A stretch of DNA of 64,000 nucleotides from Reyranella sp. GTDB lineage: Bacteria > Pseudomonadota > Alphaproteobacteria > Reyranellales > Reyranellaceae. Positions 51,306 to 59,195 of this stretch are shown piece by piece. The stretch lies in assembly GCF_017305915.1 (NCBI RefSeq), contig NZ_JAFKJN010000016.1:62001-126000 (forward strand), given 5' to 3'. The position numbers and the translations under genes were made by a program. The notes under the pieces were generated by a model that had not been told where the DNA came from, did no database searches, and worked only from the letters and a program-made list of their open reading frames with translations. Position 1 is the stretch's first letter. Each line of letters begins with the position of its first letter.

Positions 51306-52253
51306 ATGTTCCGCCGTCGGCATGCGCTATTCCTGCTCGGTGCCCTCGCGGCTGCCCCGGCAGGGCACGCCCAATCCCTCTCGGTCAGGCTCGGCACCAC
51401 GCCCGCCGGCGGCGGCTTCGAGCCCTATAGCGTGGCCCTGGTCGAGACATTGAAGTCGGTCGATCCCGCGCTCGCCGTCACGGTCGTGGAGACCGGGGGT
51501 TCGAGCGACAATGCCGCGAGGCTGCAGGCCGGCACCCTCGACCTCGGCCTGGTCAGCGCCGAGGTGCTTCACGAGTGGGCCGCGGCGCTGCCGCCCCGCG
51601 CGCCGATGCTGCCAATCGTCAGCGTCATGTATTCCACGCCGGGGATGCTCGGCGTCCGCGCAGACAGCCGCTATCGCCAGATCGACGATCTGCGCGGCCA
51701 GCGGGTGGTATGGGGGCCGCGCGGCACCGGGAGCGCCGCGCAGGCGCGCTATGTGATGAGCGGCCTCGGTCTCGACATCGACCACGACTTCGAGCCGATA
51801 TATCCGGACCAGTTCCTGGATGGGCCGGTGCTCGTCCTCGAAGGCCGCGCAGCGGCGCTATGGGGCAGCGGCCTGCGTTGGCCGGGCTTCGTCCAGCTCG
51901 CCGACCATCCGGTGAGCGCGCGCTTCCTGACACCCGACGCCGCACAGATCAGCCGCATTCGAGCGCGCTATCGCTTCCTCGTCCGGCTCGTCGTCCCGGC
52001 CAGCACCTATCCTGGCCAACGCAGCGCCATCGAGACCGTCGGATCCTGGAGCTTCATCGTCGCCCGTCACGGGTTGGACGAGACCATCGGCCATCGCCTG
52101 GCAATGGCCTTGCACAAGATCGAGCAGCTCACCTGGAAGCCGAGGTACCTCGCCCAAACCACCGCCCGCAACACGCTGAGTGCGATCGGCTCGAATGCTG
52201 AGCTGCAGCCCGGCGTCCTGCGCTTCTATCGCGAAGCGCACTTCGTCGAGTAA
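51306..52253 (+). CDS. TAXI family TRAP-type solute-binding protein
   Basis: The 315-residue periplasmic protein begins with a signal peptide MFRRRHALFLLGALAAAPAG ending at HAQ, then LGTTPAGGGFEPYSVALVE, typical of TAXI binding proteins of TRAP transporters. VETGGSSDNAARLQAGTLDLGLVSAE and RVVWGPRGTGSAAQARYV follow. No TRAP membrane subunits (DctQ/DctM fusion) are nearby, so it is an orphan receptor. A GTG at 51288 could add six residues; the ATG gives the better signal peptide. Confidence 0.88.
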   Translation: MFRRRHALFLLGALAAAPAGHAQSLSVRLGTTPAGGGFEPYSVALVETLKSVDPALAVTVVETGGSSDNAARLQAGTLDLGLVSAEVLHEWAAALPPRAPMLPIVSVMYSTPGMLGVRADSRYRQIDDLRGQRVVWGPRGTGSAAQARYVMSGLGLDIDHDFEPIYPDQFLDGPVLVLEGRAAALWGSGLRWPGFVQLADHPVSARFLTPDAAQISRIRARYRFLVRLVVPASTYPGQRSAIETVGSWSFIVARHGLDETIGHRLAMALHKIEQLTWKPRYLAQTTARNTLSAIGSNAELQPGVLRFYREAHFVE

Positions 52254-52268
52254 CGGCGAGCCTGCACC

Positions 52269-52484
52269 ATGAAGGCCCAGTGGATTCGCTTCCTCATCGC
52301 CGTGTTGGCGATGGCGGCTGCCGGAATCGCGTTCATGATGCTCGACGGCTGGACCGCATGGGTGGCGGCAGCCGGTCTGTTGCTGATGGGATGGAGCTTC
52401 GCCGAAGCCGCGTTCCGCCGGCTCGCCGACGCCGAAACCAAGCGCGCCGACCTCGAGGAGCGGGTTCGGAATTCGCATTTATAG
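52269..52484 (+). CDS. Small two-helix membrane protein
   Basis: A 71-residue protein with two transmembrane helices (IRFLIAVLAMAAAGIAFMML and AWVAAAGLLLMGWSF) and a charged coiled-coil-like C-terminus (RLADAETKRADLEERVRN). It starts 15 bp after the TAXI gene and may be cotranscribed. No family was recognised. Confidence 0.65.
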   Translation: MKAQWIRFLIAVLAMAAAGIAFMMLDGWTAWVAAAGLLLMGWSFAEAAFRRLADAETKRADLEERVRNSHL

Positions 52485-52488
52485 GCGC

Positions 52489-52520
52489 GCCGGTACGGTT
52501 CCGGCCCTGCGAATTTTTCT
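52489..52520 (+). terminator. Weak intrinsic terminator
   Basis: GCCGG (52489-52493) and CCGGC (52501-52505) pair around a 7-nt loop, and a run of five T (52514-52518) follows. It is 4 bp past a stop codon. The rest of the interval to 52731 shows no other recognisable element except the ribosome binding site of the next gene. Confidence 0.35.
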
Positions 52521-52731
52521 TTCCTCCGCCCACCCTCCGGCCGCCGTTGACTCGTCCCGCCCGGAGTGAAAGCATTTCGTAACAAAGGGCTTCGCTCCGA
52601 TCGAGGCGCCGCGGGTTCATCTCCTGCGTTCGCGTCACGGCCGAGGGTAGTTGGCGACCGTCACGGACGCTGGAGCTTGCCCGACGTCTCTCGGGGCTTC
52701 TCGCTTTCCAGCGGAGAAGGAGGACGTCGTC

Positions 52732-54822
52732 ATGACCGACCTGAAGACCGGAACAGTCCTAAGCGGCAGACCAGGCAGCGGCGCGCATCGCGTGGTGGCG
52801 CTGTGCGGGCCGTATCTCTCGGGCAAGACCAGCCTGCTCGAGAGCCTCCTCTACGCCACGGGCGCCATCGGCCGGCGGGGCTCGACCCGCGCAGGCACGT
52901 CGGTCGGCGACGGTTCCCAGGAGGCGCGCAAGCGCAACATGGGCACTGAGATCAACATCGCGTCGGCCGAGTATCTCGGCGACCACTGGACTTTCCTCGA
53001 CGTACCGGGCTCGATCGAGTTCCAGCACGACTCCCTGGCCGCGCTCGCGGTTTGCGACGCCGCGGTGATCGTGTGCGAGCCCTCGCCCGAGCGCGTGATC
53101 GCGCTGTCGCCGCTCGTGAAGTACATCGAGGACAACCGCATCCCGCACATCTTCTTCGTCAACAAGATCGATTCGGCCGACGGCCGGGTGCGCGACACGC
53201 TGGCGGCGCTGCAGACCGTCTCGTCGCGCAAGCTGGTGCTGCGCCAAGTGCCGATCCGCAAGCCGACGTCGGACGGCGGCGAGGAGACGATCGGCTATGT
53301 CGACCTCGTGAGCGAGCGCGCCTACCGCTACAAATCGAGCGGCGCGTCGGACCTGATCGAGATGCCGGCCGAGATCCTGCCACGTGAGAGCGAGGCGCGG
53401 CGCGAGATGCTGGAAACGCTGTCGGAGTTCGACGACACCCTGCTCGAGCAGCTGATCGAGGACGTGGCGCCCGAGAAGTCGCTGATCTACCGCGACCTGC
53501 ACGACGAGTTCGGCGCCGACCAGATCTCGCCGGTGCTGATCGGCGCGGGCGACCGCGAGAACGGCGTGCGCCGCCTGCTCAAGGCGCTGCGCCACGACAC
53601 GCCGTTCGTCGACGAGACCGCCACGCGCCGAGCGCTGCCGTCGAACGGCCCCTCGTCAAACTCAGGGGCGATGGCCGAATGCTTCAAGGTCCTGCACCAG
53701 GCGCATGCCGGTAAGCTGTCGCTCTGCCGCGTCTGGTCGGGCGCGTTGAGCGAGGGCCAGTCGCTGGGCGGCGTGCGCATCGGCAGCCTGTTCCGGCCGT
53801 TCGGCCAGCGCCTCGACAAGGCGAACGAGGTCACGGCCGGCGAGATCGTCGCCCTCGCCAAGGTCGACGCGCTGTCGGCCGGCCAGTCGATCGCCGCGGC
53901 GGGCATCGCCCCGGTCGACGACTTCCCACCGGCGGAGCCCGCGGTGTTCGCGCTGGCGCTGACGGCCAAGAACCGCAATGACGAGGTCAAGCTCACCGGT
54001 GCGCTGCAGAAGATCACCGAAGAGGACCCGTCGCTCTCCTACGAGCAGCGGTCGGAGACGCACGAGCTGCTGATCAAGGGCCAGGGCGAGATGCACCTGA
54101 AGGTCGCGGTCGAGAAGCTCGCCGGCCGCTACAACGTCGCGGTCGAGACGGTGCCGCCGCGGGTCGCCTATCGCGAGACCATCCAGGGCGGCAGCCAGCA
54201 GCACGCGCGCTACAAGCGCCAGACCGGCGGGCACGGCCAGTTCGCCGACATCAAGGTCGAGGTCAAGCCGCTGGCGCGCGGTTCGGGCTTCCGCTTCGTC
54301 GACAAGATCGTGGGCGGCGTGGTGCCGCGCAACTTCATCCCGGCGGTCGAGGAAGGCCTGCGCGACTACCTCAAGGAAGGCCCGCTCGGCCAGCCGGTGG
54401 TCGACCTCGAGGTCACTCTGTTCGACGGCCAGTACCATGCGGTCGACAGCTCGGAGATGTCGTTCAAGATGGCGTCGCGCATCGCCATGACCGAAGCGAT
54501 GCCGAAGTGCCGGCCGGTGCTGCTCGAGCCGATTCTCAAGGTGACGGTGGCGGCGCCGTCGGACTCGACCTCGCGCATCCAACGCCTGATCTCGGGCCGG
54601 CGCGGGCAGCTCTTGGGCTACGACGCGCGGCCGGGCTGGCCGGGCTGGGACGAGGTCTCGGCGCTGATGCCGGAGGCCGAGGTCGCCGACATGATCGTCG
54701 AGATCCGCTCGGTGACGCAGGGCGTCGGCACCTACCGCACCGAGTTCGACCATCTGCAGGAGCTGGTCGGCCGCACCGCCGACCGCATCGTCGAAGAGAC
54801 CAAGAAGCGCGCCGCTGCGTAG
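52732..54822 (+). CDS. Elongation factor G paralogue (EF-G-like, altered G motifs)
   Basis: The 696-residue protein has the full EF-G domain order: G domain, domain II, domain III (KGQGEMHLKVAVEKL), domain IV (QTGGHGQFADIKVE, and VPRNFIPAVEEG) and domain V ending GVGTYRTEFDHL. It is an EF-G2-like paralogue, not the str-operon fusA. In the G domain the P-loop reads GPYLSGKTS, NKID (144-147) is intact, but the switch II DxPGH reads DVPGS with Ser94 where the catalytic His is expected. It starts at ATG 52732 behind a strong AGGAGG. GTP binding seems possible; hydrolysis on the ribosome is questionable. Confidence 0.9.
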   Translation: MTDLKTGTVLSGRPGSGAHRVVALCGPYLSGKTSLLESLLYATGAIGRRGSTRAGTSVGDGSQEARKRNMGTEINIASAEYLGDHWTFLDVPGSIEFQHDSLAALAVCDAAVIVCEPSPERVIALSPLVKYIEDNRIPHIFFVNKIDSADGRVRDTLAALQTVSSRKLVLRQVPIRKPTSDGGEETIGYVDLVSERAYRYKSSGASDLIEMPAEILPRESEARREMLETLSEFDDTLLEQLIEDVAPEKSLIYRDLHDEFGADQISPVLIGAGDRENGVRRLLKALRHDTPFVDETATRRALPSNGPSSNSGAMAECFKVLHQAHAGKLSLCRVWSGALSEGQSLGGVRIGSLFRPFGQRLDKANEVTAGEIVALAKVDALSAGQSIAAAGIAPVDDFPPAEPAVFALALTAKNRNDEVKLTGALQKITEEDPSLSYEQRSETHELLIKGQGEMHLKVAVEKLAGRYNVAVETVPPRVAYRETIQGGSQQHARYKRQTGGHGQFADIKVEVKPLARGSGFRFVDKIVGGVVPRNFIPAVEEGLRDYLKEGPLGQPVVDLEVTLFDGQYHAVDSSEMSFKMASRIAMTEAMPKCRPVLLEPILKVTVAAPSDSTSRIQRLISGRRGQLLGYDARPGWPGWDEVSALMPEAEVADMIVEIRSVTQGVGTYRTEFDHLQELVGRTADRIVEETKKRAAA

Positions 54823-54857
54823 CTGCTGGCCGCATGAGCGCTGAGTCACAAGGCAGT

Positions 54858-54890
54858 GAGGCCGGCTTCCGATGGAGCCGGCCTCTCTTC
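54858..54890 (+). terminator. Hairpin terminator after the EF-G paralogue
   Basis: GAGGCCGGCT (54858-54867) and AGCCGGCCTC (54876-54885) form a perfect 10-bp stem with an 8-nt loop, followed by TCTTC. It separates the EF-G paralogue from the selenoprotein candidate. Confidence 0.7.
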
Positions 54891-54931
54891 ATAGTGGCCT
54901 CGTGGAGTCCTTACGAGGAGCTTGAAGCATC

Positions 54932-55366
54932 ATGTTCAACAGACGGTCCTTGATGGTGGGTGGCCTGGCGTCGGCCGCCGCACTGTCTTCGACCCGCGTC
55001 GCGCTCGCCCAGTCTGGGAAGCCGATGCTGGTGTTCGTCGGCCACGAGCTTTGAGGCGGCTGCAAGATCTGGCGTGCCCAGTCCGAACCGCTGCTGCTGA
55101 AGTCCGAAGCGTTTAGCAAGATCGACTACCGCGTCGTGCATCCCGCCGACGGCACGCTGATCCTCAAGGAAGAGCACTGGCCGGCCGACGCGCGGTGGGT
55201 GCTCACCGAATTCCTGATGAGCGACGAAGGCGCCCAGCGGGGCAACCAGACGCCGCGCTTCATCCTGGCCCAGGACAAGAAGATCGTCTTCACCGCCACC
55301 GGCAATGCCGGCTGGAAGGGGAAGATGTGGCCGAAGATCGTGGAAGTGACCGGAACGAAGGCCTAA
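54932..55366 (+). CDS. Candidate selenoprotein: exported thioredoxin-like protein with UGGC motif
   Basis: From ATG 54932 (GAGGAG 11 nt upstream) the frame runs 145 codons to TAA at 55364, with a single in-frame TGA at 55052-55054 (codon 41). Upstream is a twin-arginine-like signal peptide (RRSLMVGG, ending near VALAQ) and the strand PMLVFVGHEL. Right after the TGA come GGC and Lys, so reading TGA as selenocysteine yields U-G-G-C, a CxxC-type redox motif at the usual site after the first thioredoxin-fold strand. Downstream coding quality stays high (YRVVHPADG, NQTPRFILAQDKKIV with a TP pair like the cis-Pro loop). A SECIS-like hairpin follows the TGA. The alternative is a recent nonsense mutation. 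No selenocysteine machinery is in this window. Confidence 0.75.
55052..55094 (+). other. Bacterial SECIS-like hairpin starting at in-frame UGA
   Basis: Counting the U of UGA as 1: GA (15-16) pairs with UC (31-32), U17 is bulged, CUGG (18-21) pairs with CCAG (27-30), and the loop 22-26 is CGUGC, with G23 and U24. In E. coli fdhF the SelB-recognised features are bulged U17 and loop G23-U24, at identical positions. A lower stem pairs GCGGC (5-9) with GCUGC (39-43), one G-U pair included. This is read directly from the sequence; the function is inferred. Confidence 0.65.
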
Positions 55367-55378
55367 GATCCGGGCCTC

Positions 55379-55891
55379 ATGCCCACCGGCCTCTTCCAGC
55401 GACAGCTCGCCCGTTACGCGGCGGTCCACCGCTCGTGGCGCAACAAGGCGACGCACTTCGTCGGCATCCCGGTCATCGTCTTCTCGCTGCTGCTGCTCCT
55501 CGCCTTGTGGCGGGTCGAACCGGCGGGCCGCGAGATGTCGATGGCGCTGGTCATCGGCGTGATTGCGGTGCTGGGCTGGATGGCGCTCGATCTGGGCATC
55601 GGCCTGATCATGGGCGCGATCATGGTGCCGGCCTGGTACGCCGCCGAGGCGCTGGCCGGCGCGCTCGGCCAGTCGGGCAGCCTGACCGCCTTCGCGGTGC
55701 TGTTCGTCGCCGGCTGGGCCCTGCAGTTCCTCGGCCACCATTACGAGGGCAAGCGGCCGGCCCTGATGGATAACATCTTCCAGGCCTTCATCGGGCCCAT
55801 GTTCCTGGTCGCCGAGACGCTGGTCGCGTCAGGATATCGCGCCGATCTTGCCGCAATGATGGGCGAGGGTGGCGACGTCACGGCACGGTGA
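55379..55891 (+). CDS. Mpo1-like (DUF962) membrane protein
   Basis: The 170-residue protein has four transmembrane helices and the DUF962/Mpo1 histidine motifs HRSWRNKATHFVGIP near the N-terminus and FLGHHYEGKRPALMDNIF in the second half. Yeast Mpo1 is an Fe(II) dioxygenase that shortens 2-hydroxy fatty acids; bacterial members are presumed related. It lies 12 bp after the selenoprotein candidate and is likely cotranscribed, but no link between the two is known. Confidence 0.9.
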   Translation: MPTGLFQRQLARYAAVHRSWRNKATHFVGIPVIVFSLLLLLALWRVEPAGREMSMALVIGVIAVLGWMALDLGIGLIMGAIMVPAWYAAEALAGALGQSGSLTAFAVLFVAGWALQFLGHHYEGKRPALMDNIFQAFIGPMFLVAETLVASGYRADLAAMMGEGGDVTAR

Positions 55892-55960
55892 CTGAGGCTT
55901 GATTTGCCGAAGCTCCCGCGCCGAGCCATCTGAAACGGGAAGGCGTCTTAGGAGCACATC

Positions 55961-56914
55961 ATGCTGATCAAGCGCATCAGAGGCTGGGAACTGCCCGAGC
56001 GCGCGGCCACTCCCGAAGGCCTCTATCTCGACCGCCGAGCCGTCGTGAAGGCGATGGGCCTCGGCGCCGTGGCGATCGCCGCGCCCGGCCTGGCGCTGGC
56101 GGAGGGCGATCCGAGCGCCGGCAAATATCCCGCGCCGCGCAACGACAAGTTCGGCAAGCCCGAGCCGATCACCGCCGAGAAGCTCGCGACGACCTACAAC
56201 AATTACTACGAGTTCGACACCGACAAGAGCATCTGGAAGGACGCGCAGAAGCTCCAGATCCGGCCGTGGACCATCAAGGTCGGCGGCAAGGTCGAGAAGC
56301 CGTTCGAGATCGGGTTCGACGAGCTGCTCGCCAGGATGCCGCTCGAGGAGCGCGTCTACCGCCACCGCTGCGTCGAGACCTGGTCGATGATCGTGCCGTG
56401 GTCGGGCTTCCCGCTGAAGGCGCTGGTCGAATTCTGCAAGCCCACCGGCAATCCGCAGTACATCGTCATGAAGACGATCGCCGACCGCAAGACCATGCCG
56501 GGCACCAAGGACGTGCTCTATCCGTGGCCGTACACCGAGGGCCTGGCGATGGACGAGGCGACGCATGAGCTCGCCTTCATCGCCACCGGCCTCTACGGCA
56601 AGCCGATCCCCAAGCAGAACGGTGCGCCGCTGCGGCTCGTGGCGCCGTGGAAGTACGGCTTCAAGAACGTGAAGTCGATCGTCTCGATCGAATTCACCGA
56701 CAAGCGGCCGGTCTCGTTCTGGGAAGCGCTGCAGTCGAGCGAGTACGGTTTCTGGGCCAATGTGAACCCCAAGGTGCCGCATCCGCGCTGGAGCCAGGCG
56801 ACCGAAAAGCCGCTGGGCAGCGGCGAACGCATCCCGACCCAGCTCTACAACGGCTATGCGGAGTTCGTGGCCGGGCTGTACACGAACCGCACGGCAGAAA
56901 AGCTCTATATGTAA
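55961..56914 (+). CDS. msrP: Protein-methionine-sulfoxide reductase catalytic subunit MsrP
   Basis: MsrP (YedY) is a periplasmic molybdopterin enzyme that reduces methionine sulfoxide in proteins. The 317-residue precursor has a Tat signal (DRRAVVKAMGLGAVAIA, about 24-40). The molybdenum-ligand Cys137 lies in YRHRCVETWSMIVPWSGFPL, and the C-terminal NPKVPHPRWSQATEK is typical. The heme subunit gene msrQ, usually adjacent, is not in the window. An AGGAG-containing leader precedes the ATG. Confidence 0.94.
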   Translation: MLIKRIRGWELPERAATPEGLYLDRRAVVKAMGLGAVAIAAPGLALAEGDPSAGKYPAPRNDKFGKPEPITAEKLATTYNNYYEFDTDKSIWKDAQKLQIRPWTIKVGGKVEKPFEIGFDELLARMPLEERVYRHRCVETWSMIVPWSGFPLKALVEFCKPTGNPQYIVMKTIADRKTMPGTKDVLYPWPYTEGLAMDEATHELAFIATGLYGKPIPKQNGAPLRLVAPWKYGFKNVKSIVSIEFTDKRPVSFWEALQSSEYGFWANVNPKVPHPRWSQATEKPLGSGERIPTQLYNGYAEFVAGLYTNRTAEKLYM

Positions 56915-56983
56915 GCCTCCTTTGCCTCCTCGCGCCGGCCCGCTAAAACAAAGGTCGGCCCGCTCGGAGGCCTGGGAGGAAAC

Positions 56984-57949
56984 GTGACGCTCAACCGCCG
57001 TGCCGCGCTCGCGGGCGCCGTCGCCTTGCCGTTCGCCGCGAACGGCGCGCGGGCCCAGGATTTCCCGAGCAAGCCGATCAAGATCATCGTGCCGTTCGCC
57101 GCGGGTAGCGCCACCGACACCACGGCGCGCGGGCTGGGGCAGAAGCTCTCGGAGATCCTGAAGCAGCCGGTGATCGTCGACGACAAGCCCGGCGCGTCCG
57201 GCCAGCTCGGTGCCTCGGCGGTCGCGACCGCCCCGGCCGACGGCTACACGCTGCTGATGGGCACCAACACGACCAACGCCGCCAACGGTGCGCTGTTCAA
57301 GAAGCTGTCCTACGATCCCGAGAAGGACTTCGCGCCGATCGCGCGCTGCATCACCGGCGTCAACGCGCTGGTGGTCAACAACGACCTGCCGATCAAGTCG
57401 GTGGCGGAGCTGGTCGACTACGCCAAGAAGAACCCGGGCAAGCTCAACTACGCCGAGGCGAGCGCCTCGCAGCGGCTGTCGGGCGAGATGTTCAATGCGC
57501 TGGCCGGTGTGAAGATCGAGCACGTGCCGTACAAGGCGAGCCCGCAGGCGCTGGGCGACGTCGTCTCGGGCCAGGTCCACATGATGTTCCCCGACCTGCC
57601 GCAGGCCCTGGCCCAGGTCCAGGCCGGCAAGGTCCGCGGTTTGGGCGTCACCGGCCCGCAGCGCACCAAGGTCGCGCCCGACCTGCCGGCGATCGCCGAG
57701 ACGGTGAAAGGCTACTCGCTGGTCTATTGGCTCGCGGTGTTCGCGCCGGCGGCGACCCCCAAGCCGATCCAGCAGAAGCTGTTCGACGCGATCGCCGAGG
57801 CGATGAAAGATCCCGCCACGGTGCAGGCGATGACGCAGGGCCGCATGGAGGCCGCCGTGATCGGCCTCGACGACTTCGCCACCTACGTGAAGACCGAGAC
57901 CAAGTGGTGGACCGACCAGATCAAGGCCGCAGGAATCGAACCGGAGTGA
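56984..57949 (+). CDS. Bug/TctC family solute-binding protein
   Basis: The 321-residue periplasmic binding protein starts at GTG 56984 behind GGGAGG. It has a twin-arginine-like signal peptide (LNRRAALAGAVALP) and the tripartite tricarboxylate transporter receptor signatures PIKIIVPFAAGSATDTTAR, VIVDDKPGASGQLG and APADGYTLLMGTN. The associated TctA/TctB permease genes are absent here, so it is an orphan receptor, a common situation for this expanded family. It is followed within 6 bp by an enoyl-CoA hydratase gene, hinting at a carboxylic acid ligand. Confidence 0.93.
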   Translation: MTLNRRAALAGAVALPFAANGARAQDFPSKPIKIIVPFAAGSATDTTARGLGQKLSEILKQPVIVDDKPGASGQLGASAVATAPADGYTLLMGTNTTNAANGALFKKLSYDPEKDFAPIARCITGVNALVVNNDLPIKSVAELVDYAKKNPGKLNYAEASASQRLSGEMFNALAGVKIEHVPYKASPQALGDVVSGQVHMMFPDLPQALAQVQAGKVRGLGVTGPQRTKVAPDLPAIAETVKGYSLVYWLAVFAPAATPKPIQQKLFDAIAEAMKDPATVQAMTQGRMEAAVIGLDDFATYVKTETKWWTDQIKAAGIEPE

Positions 57950-57954
57950 CAGTC

Positions 57955-58716
57955 ATGAGCAAGGTCATCATCGAGAAGAAGGGGCCGGTCAAGACGGTCT
58001 GGATGAACCGGCCGGAGAAGCGCAACGCGCTCGATTCCGAGCTGATCGGCAACATGATCGACGCGCTCGGGGCGCCGGTGGCGGCCGACGACCGCGTCGT
58101 GGTGATCCGCGGCAAGGGCGACGTGTTCTGCGCCGGCCTCGACATGGCCGAGCGCAGCAAGACCGCTGGCGCCGGCAAGGCGAGCGGCATCGAGGTGATG
58201 CTGCGCGCCATCGAGCTCTGCCCGCTTCCGGTCGTCGCCGTGGTGCAGGGCGACGCGATCGCTGGCGGCAACGAGCTGGCGCTGCATTGCGACCTCGTGG
58301 TGGCGAGCCAGAAGGCGCGCTTCGGCATGTCGCTGGCGCAGGTCGGGCTGGCGCCCAACTGGTTCCTGGCCAAGAAGCTGATGGAGGTGCTGGGCCCGGT
58401 GACGACGCGCGAGATGCTGCTGCTGGGCGATCCCCTGCCCTCGACCAAGCTGCACGCATTGGGCCTGATCGCTCGCTGCGTGCCGCATGACCAGCTCGAG
58501 GCGGAAGCCGACAAGGTGATCGGCCGGCTCGCCAACAACGCGCCCTTGTCGCTCAAGGCGATGAAGGCGCTGACGGTACGCCAGCTCGAGATCCGCGACC
58601 ACATCAAGCACGACGACGTCGATGCGCTGGTGGTCGCCGCGATGCAAAGCCAGGACGCGCAGGAAGGCATGAAGGCGCGGCTGGAGAAGCGCACTGCGAA
58701 GTTCCAGGGGAAATAA
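57955..58716 (+). CDS. Enoyl-CoA hydratase/isomerase family protein
   Basis: The 253-residue crotonase-fold protein has the CoA/oxyanion signatures MNRPEKRNALDSELI, GDVFCAGLDMAER and DAIAGGNELALHCDLVVAS. The Glu of GNELAL matches one catalytic acid of enoyl-CoA hydratase, but the second position, in FGMSLAQVGLAPNW, lacks the usual Glu. An isomerase-type or other crotonase reaction is therefore as likely as hydration. It lies between the Bug protein and a GIY-YIG-like gene in a plus-strand run. Confidence 0.9.
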   Translation: MSKVIIEKKGPVKTVWMNRPEKRNALDSELIGNMIDALGAPVAADDRVVVIRGKGDVFCAGLDMAERSKTAGAGKASGIEVMLRAIELCPLPVVAVVQGDAIAGGNELALHCDLVVASQKARFGMSLAQVGLAPNWFLAKKLMEVLGPVTTREMLLLGDPLPSTKLHALGLIARCVPHDQLEAEADKVIGRLANNAPLSLKAMKALTVRQLEIRDHIKHDDVDALVVAAMQSQDAQEGMKARLEKRTAKFQGK

Positions 58717-58717
58717 G

Positions 58718-59059
58718 ATGTCCCTGCGGTTGCGCCTCGACAAACCCTGGCAGCCGCTGACGGCCGAGACCGCCCAGCGCCTGCCTGGCCAGCTCGGCGT
58801 CTACCAGATCGCCGACGGCCAAGGCACCGTCCTCTATATCGGCCAGGCCGGGGCGCGCTCGCCCTTCGGCCTGCGCTCCGAGCTGCAGCGCGAGTTCGCC
58901 GAGCGCGGCCCGGGCTGCCAGTTCCGGGTCGAGGTCAACCAGCAGTACCGCTCGCGCTGGTTCGAATTGCTGATGGTCCATCAGGCCGACCACGGCAGCC
59001 TGCCCGTCGACAATGCCAAGAACCCGCCGCCGAATCTCGGCCGGCTCAGCCCGTCATGA
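58718..59059 (+). CDS. GIY-YIG-like small protein
   Basis: The 113-residue protein contains LGVYQIADGQGTVLYIGQAG, which fits the GVY...YIG core of the GIY-YIG nuclease fold, followed by an Arg (LRSEL) and a later Glu (WFELLMVHQ) in roughly the expected places. It starts 1 bp after the hydratase stop. The nuclease activity is not established; related small proteins are of unknown function. Confidence 0.65.
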   Translation: MSLRLRLDKPWQPLTAETAQRLPGQLGVYQIADGQGTVLYIGQAGARSPFGLRSELQREFAERGPGCQFRVEVNQQYRSRWFELLMVHQADHGSLPVDNAKNPPPNLGRLSPS

Positions 59060-59066
59060 TGACGAA

Positions 59067-59175
59067 CCTCACCCTGAGGAGGCCGCGAAGCGGCCGTCTC
59101 GAAGGGTGGGCCACCCGAACCTTGCCTGTTGCCCATCCTTCGAGACGCGGCCTGCGGCCGCTCCTCAGGATGAGG
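59067..59175. repeat. 109-bp REP-like palindrome
   Basis: The left arm (59067-59110, starting CCTCACCCTGAGGAGGCCGC) and right arm (59132-59175, ending CTCCTCAGGATGAGG) are near reverse complements around a 21-bp centre. It occupies nearly the whole gap between the GIY-YIG-like gene and the acyl-CoA dehydrogenase. Palindromes with the CCTGAGGAG...CTCGAAGG pattern are widespread in alphaproteobacteria. Confidence 0.88.
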
Positions 59176-59195
59176 TGTCACTAAGGAAACGCCCC

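Noticed and set aside
52560..52650. Possible tRNA fragment (GGTTC-like word near 52613)
   Set aside because: No acceptor, anticodon or D-arm pairing could be drawn around it.
55136..55366. 76-codon ORF as an independent gene
   Set aside because: It starts in the middle of a continuous coding region with signal peptide and redox motif upstream; it is the part left after the in-frame TGA.
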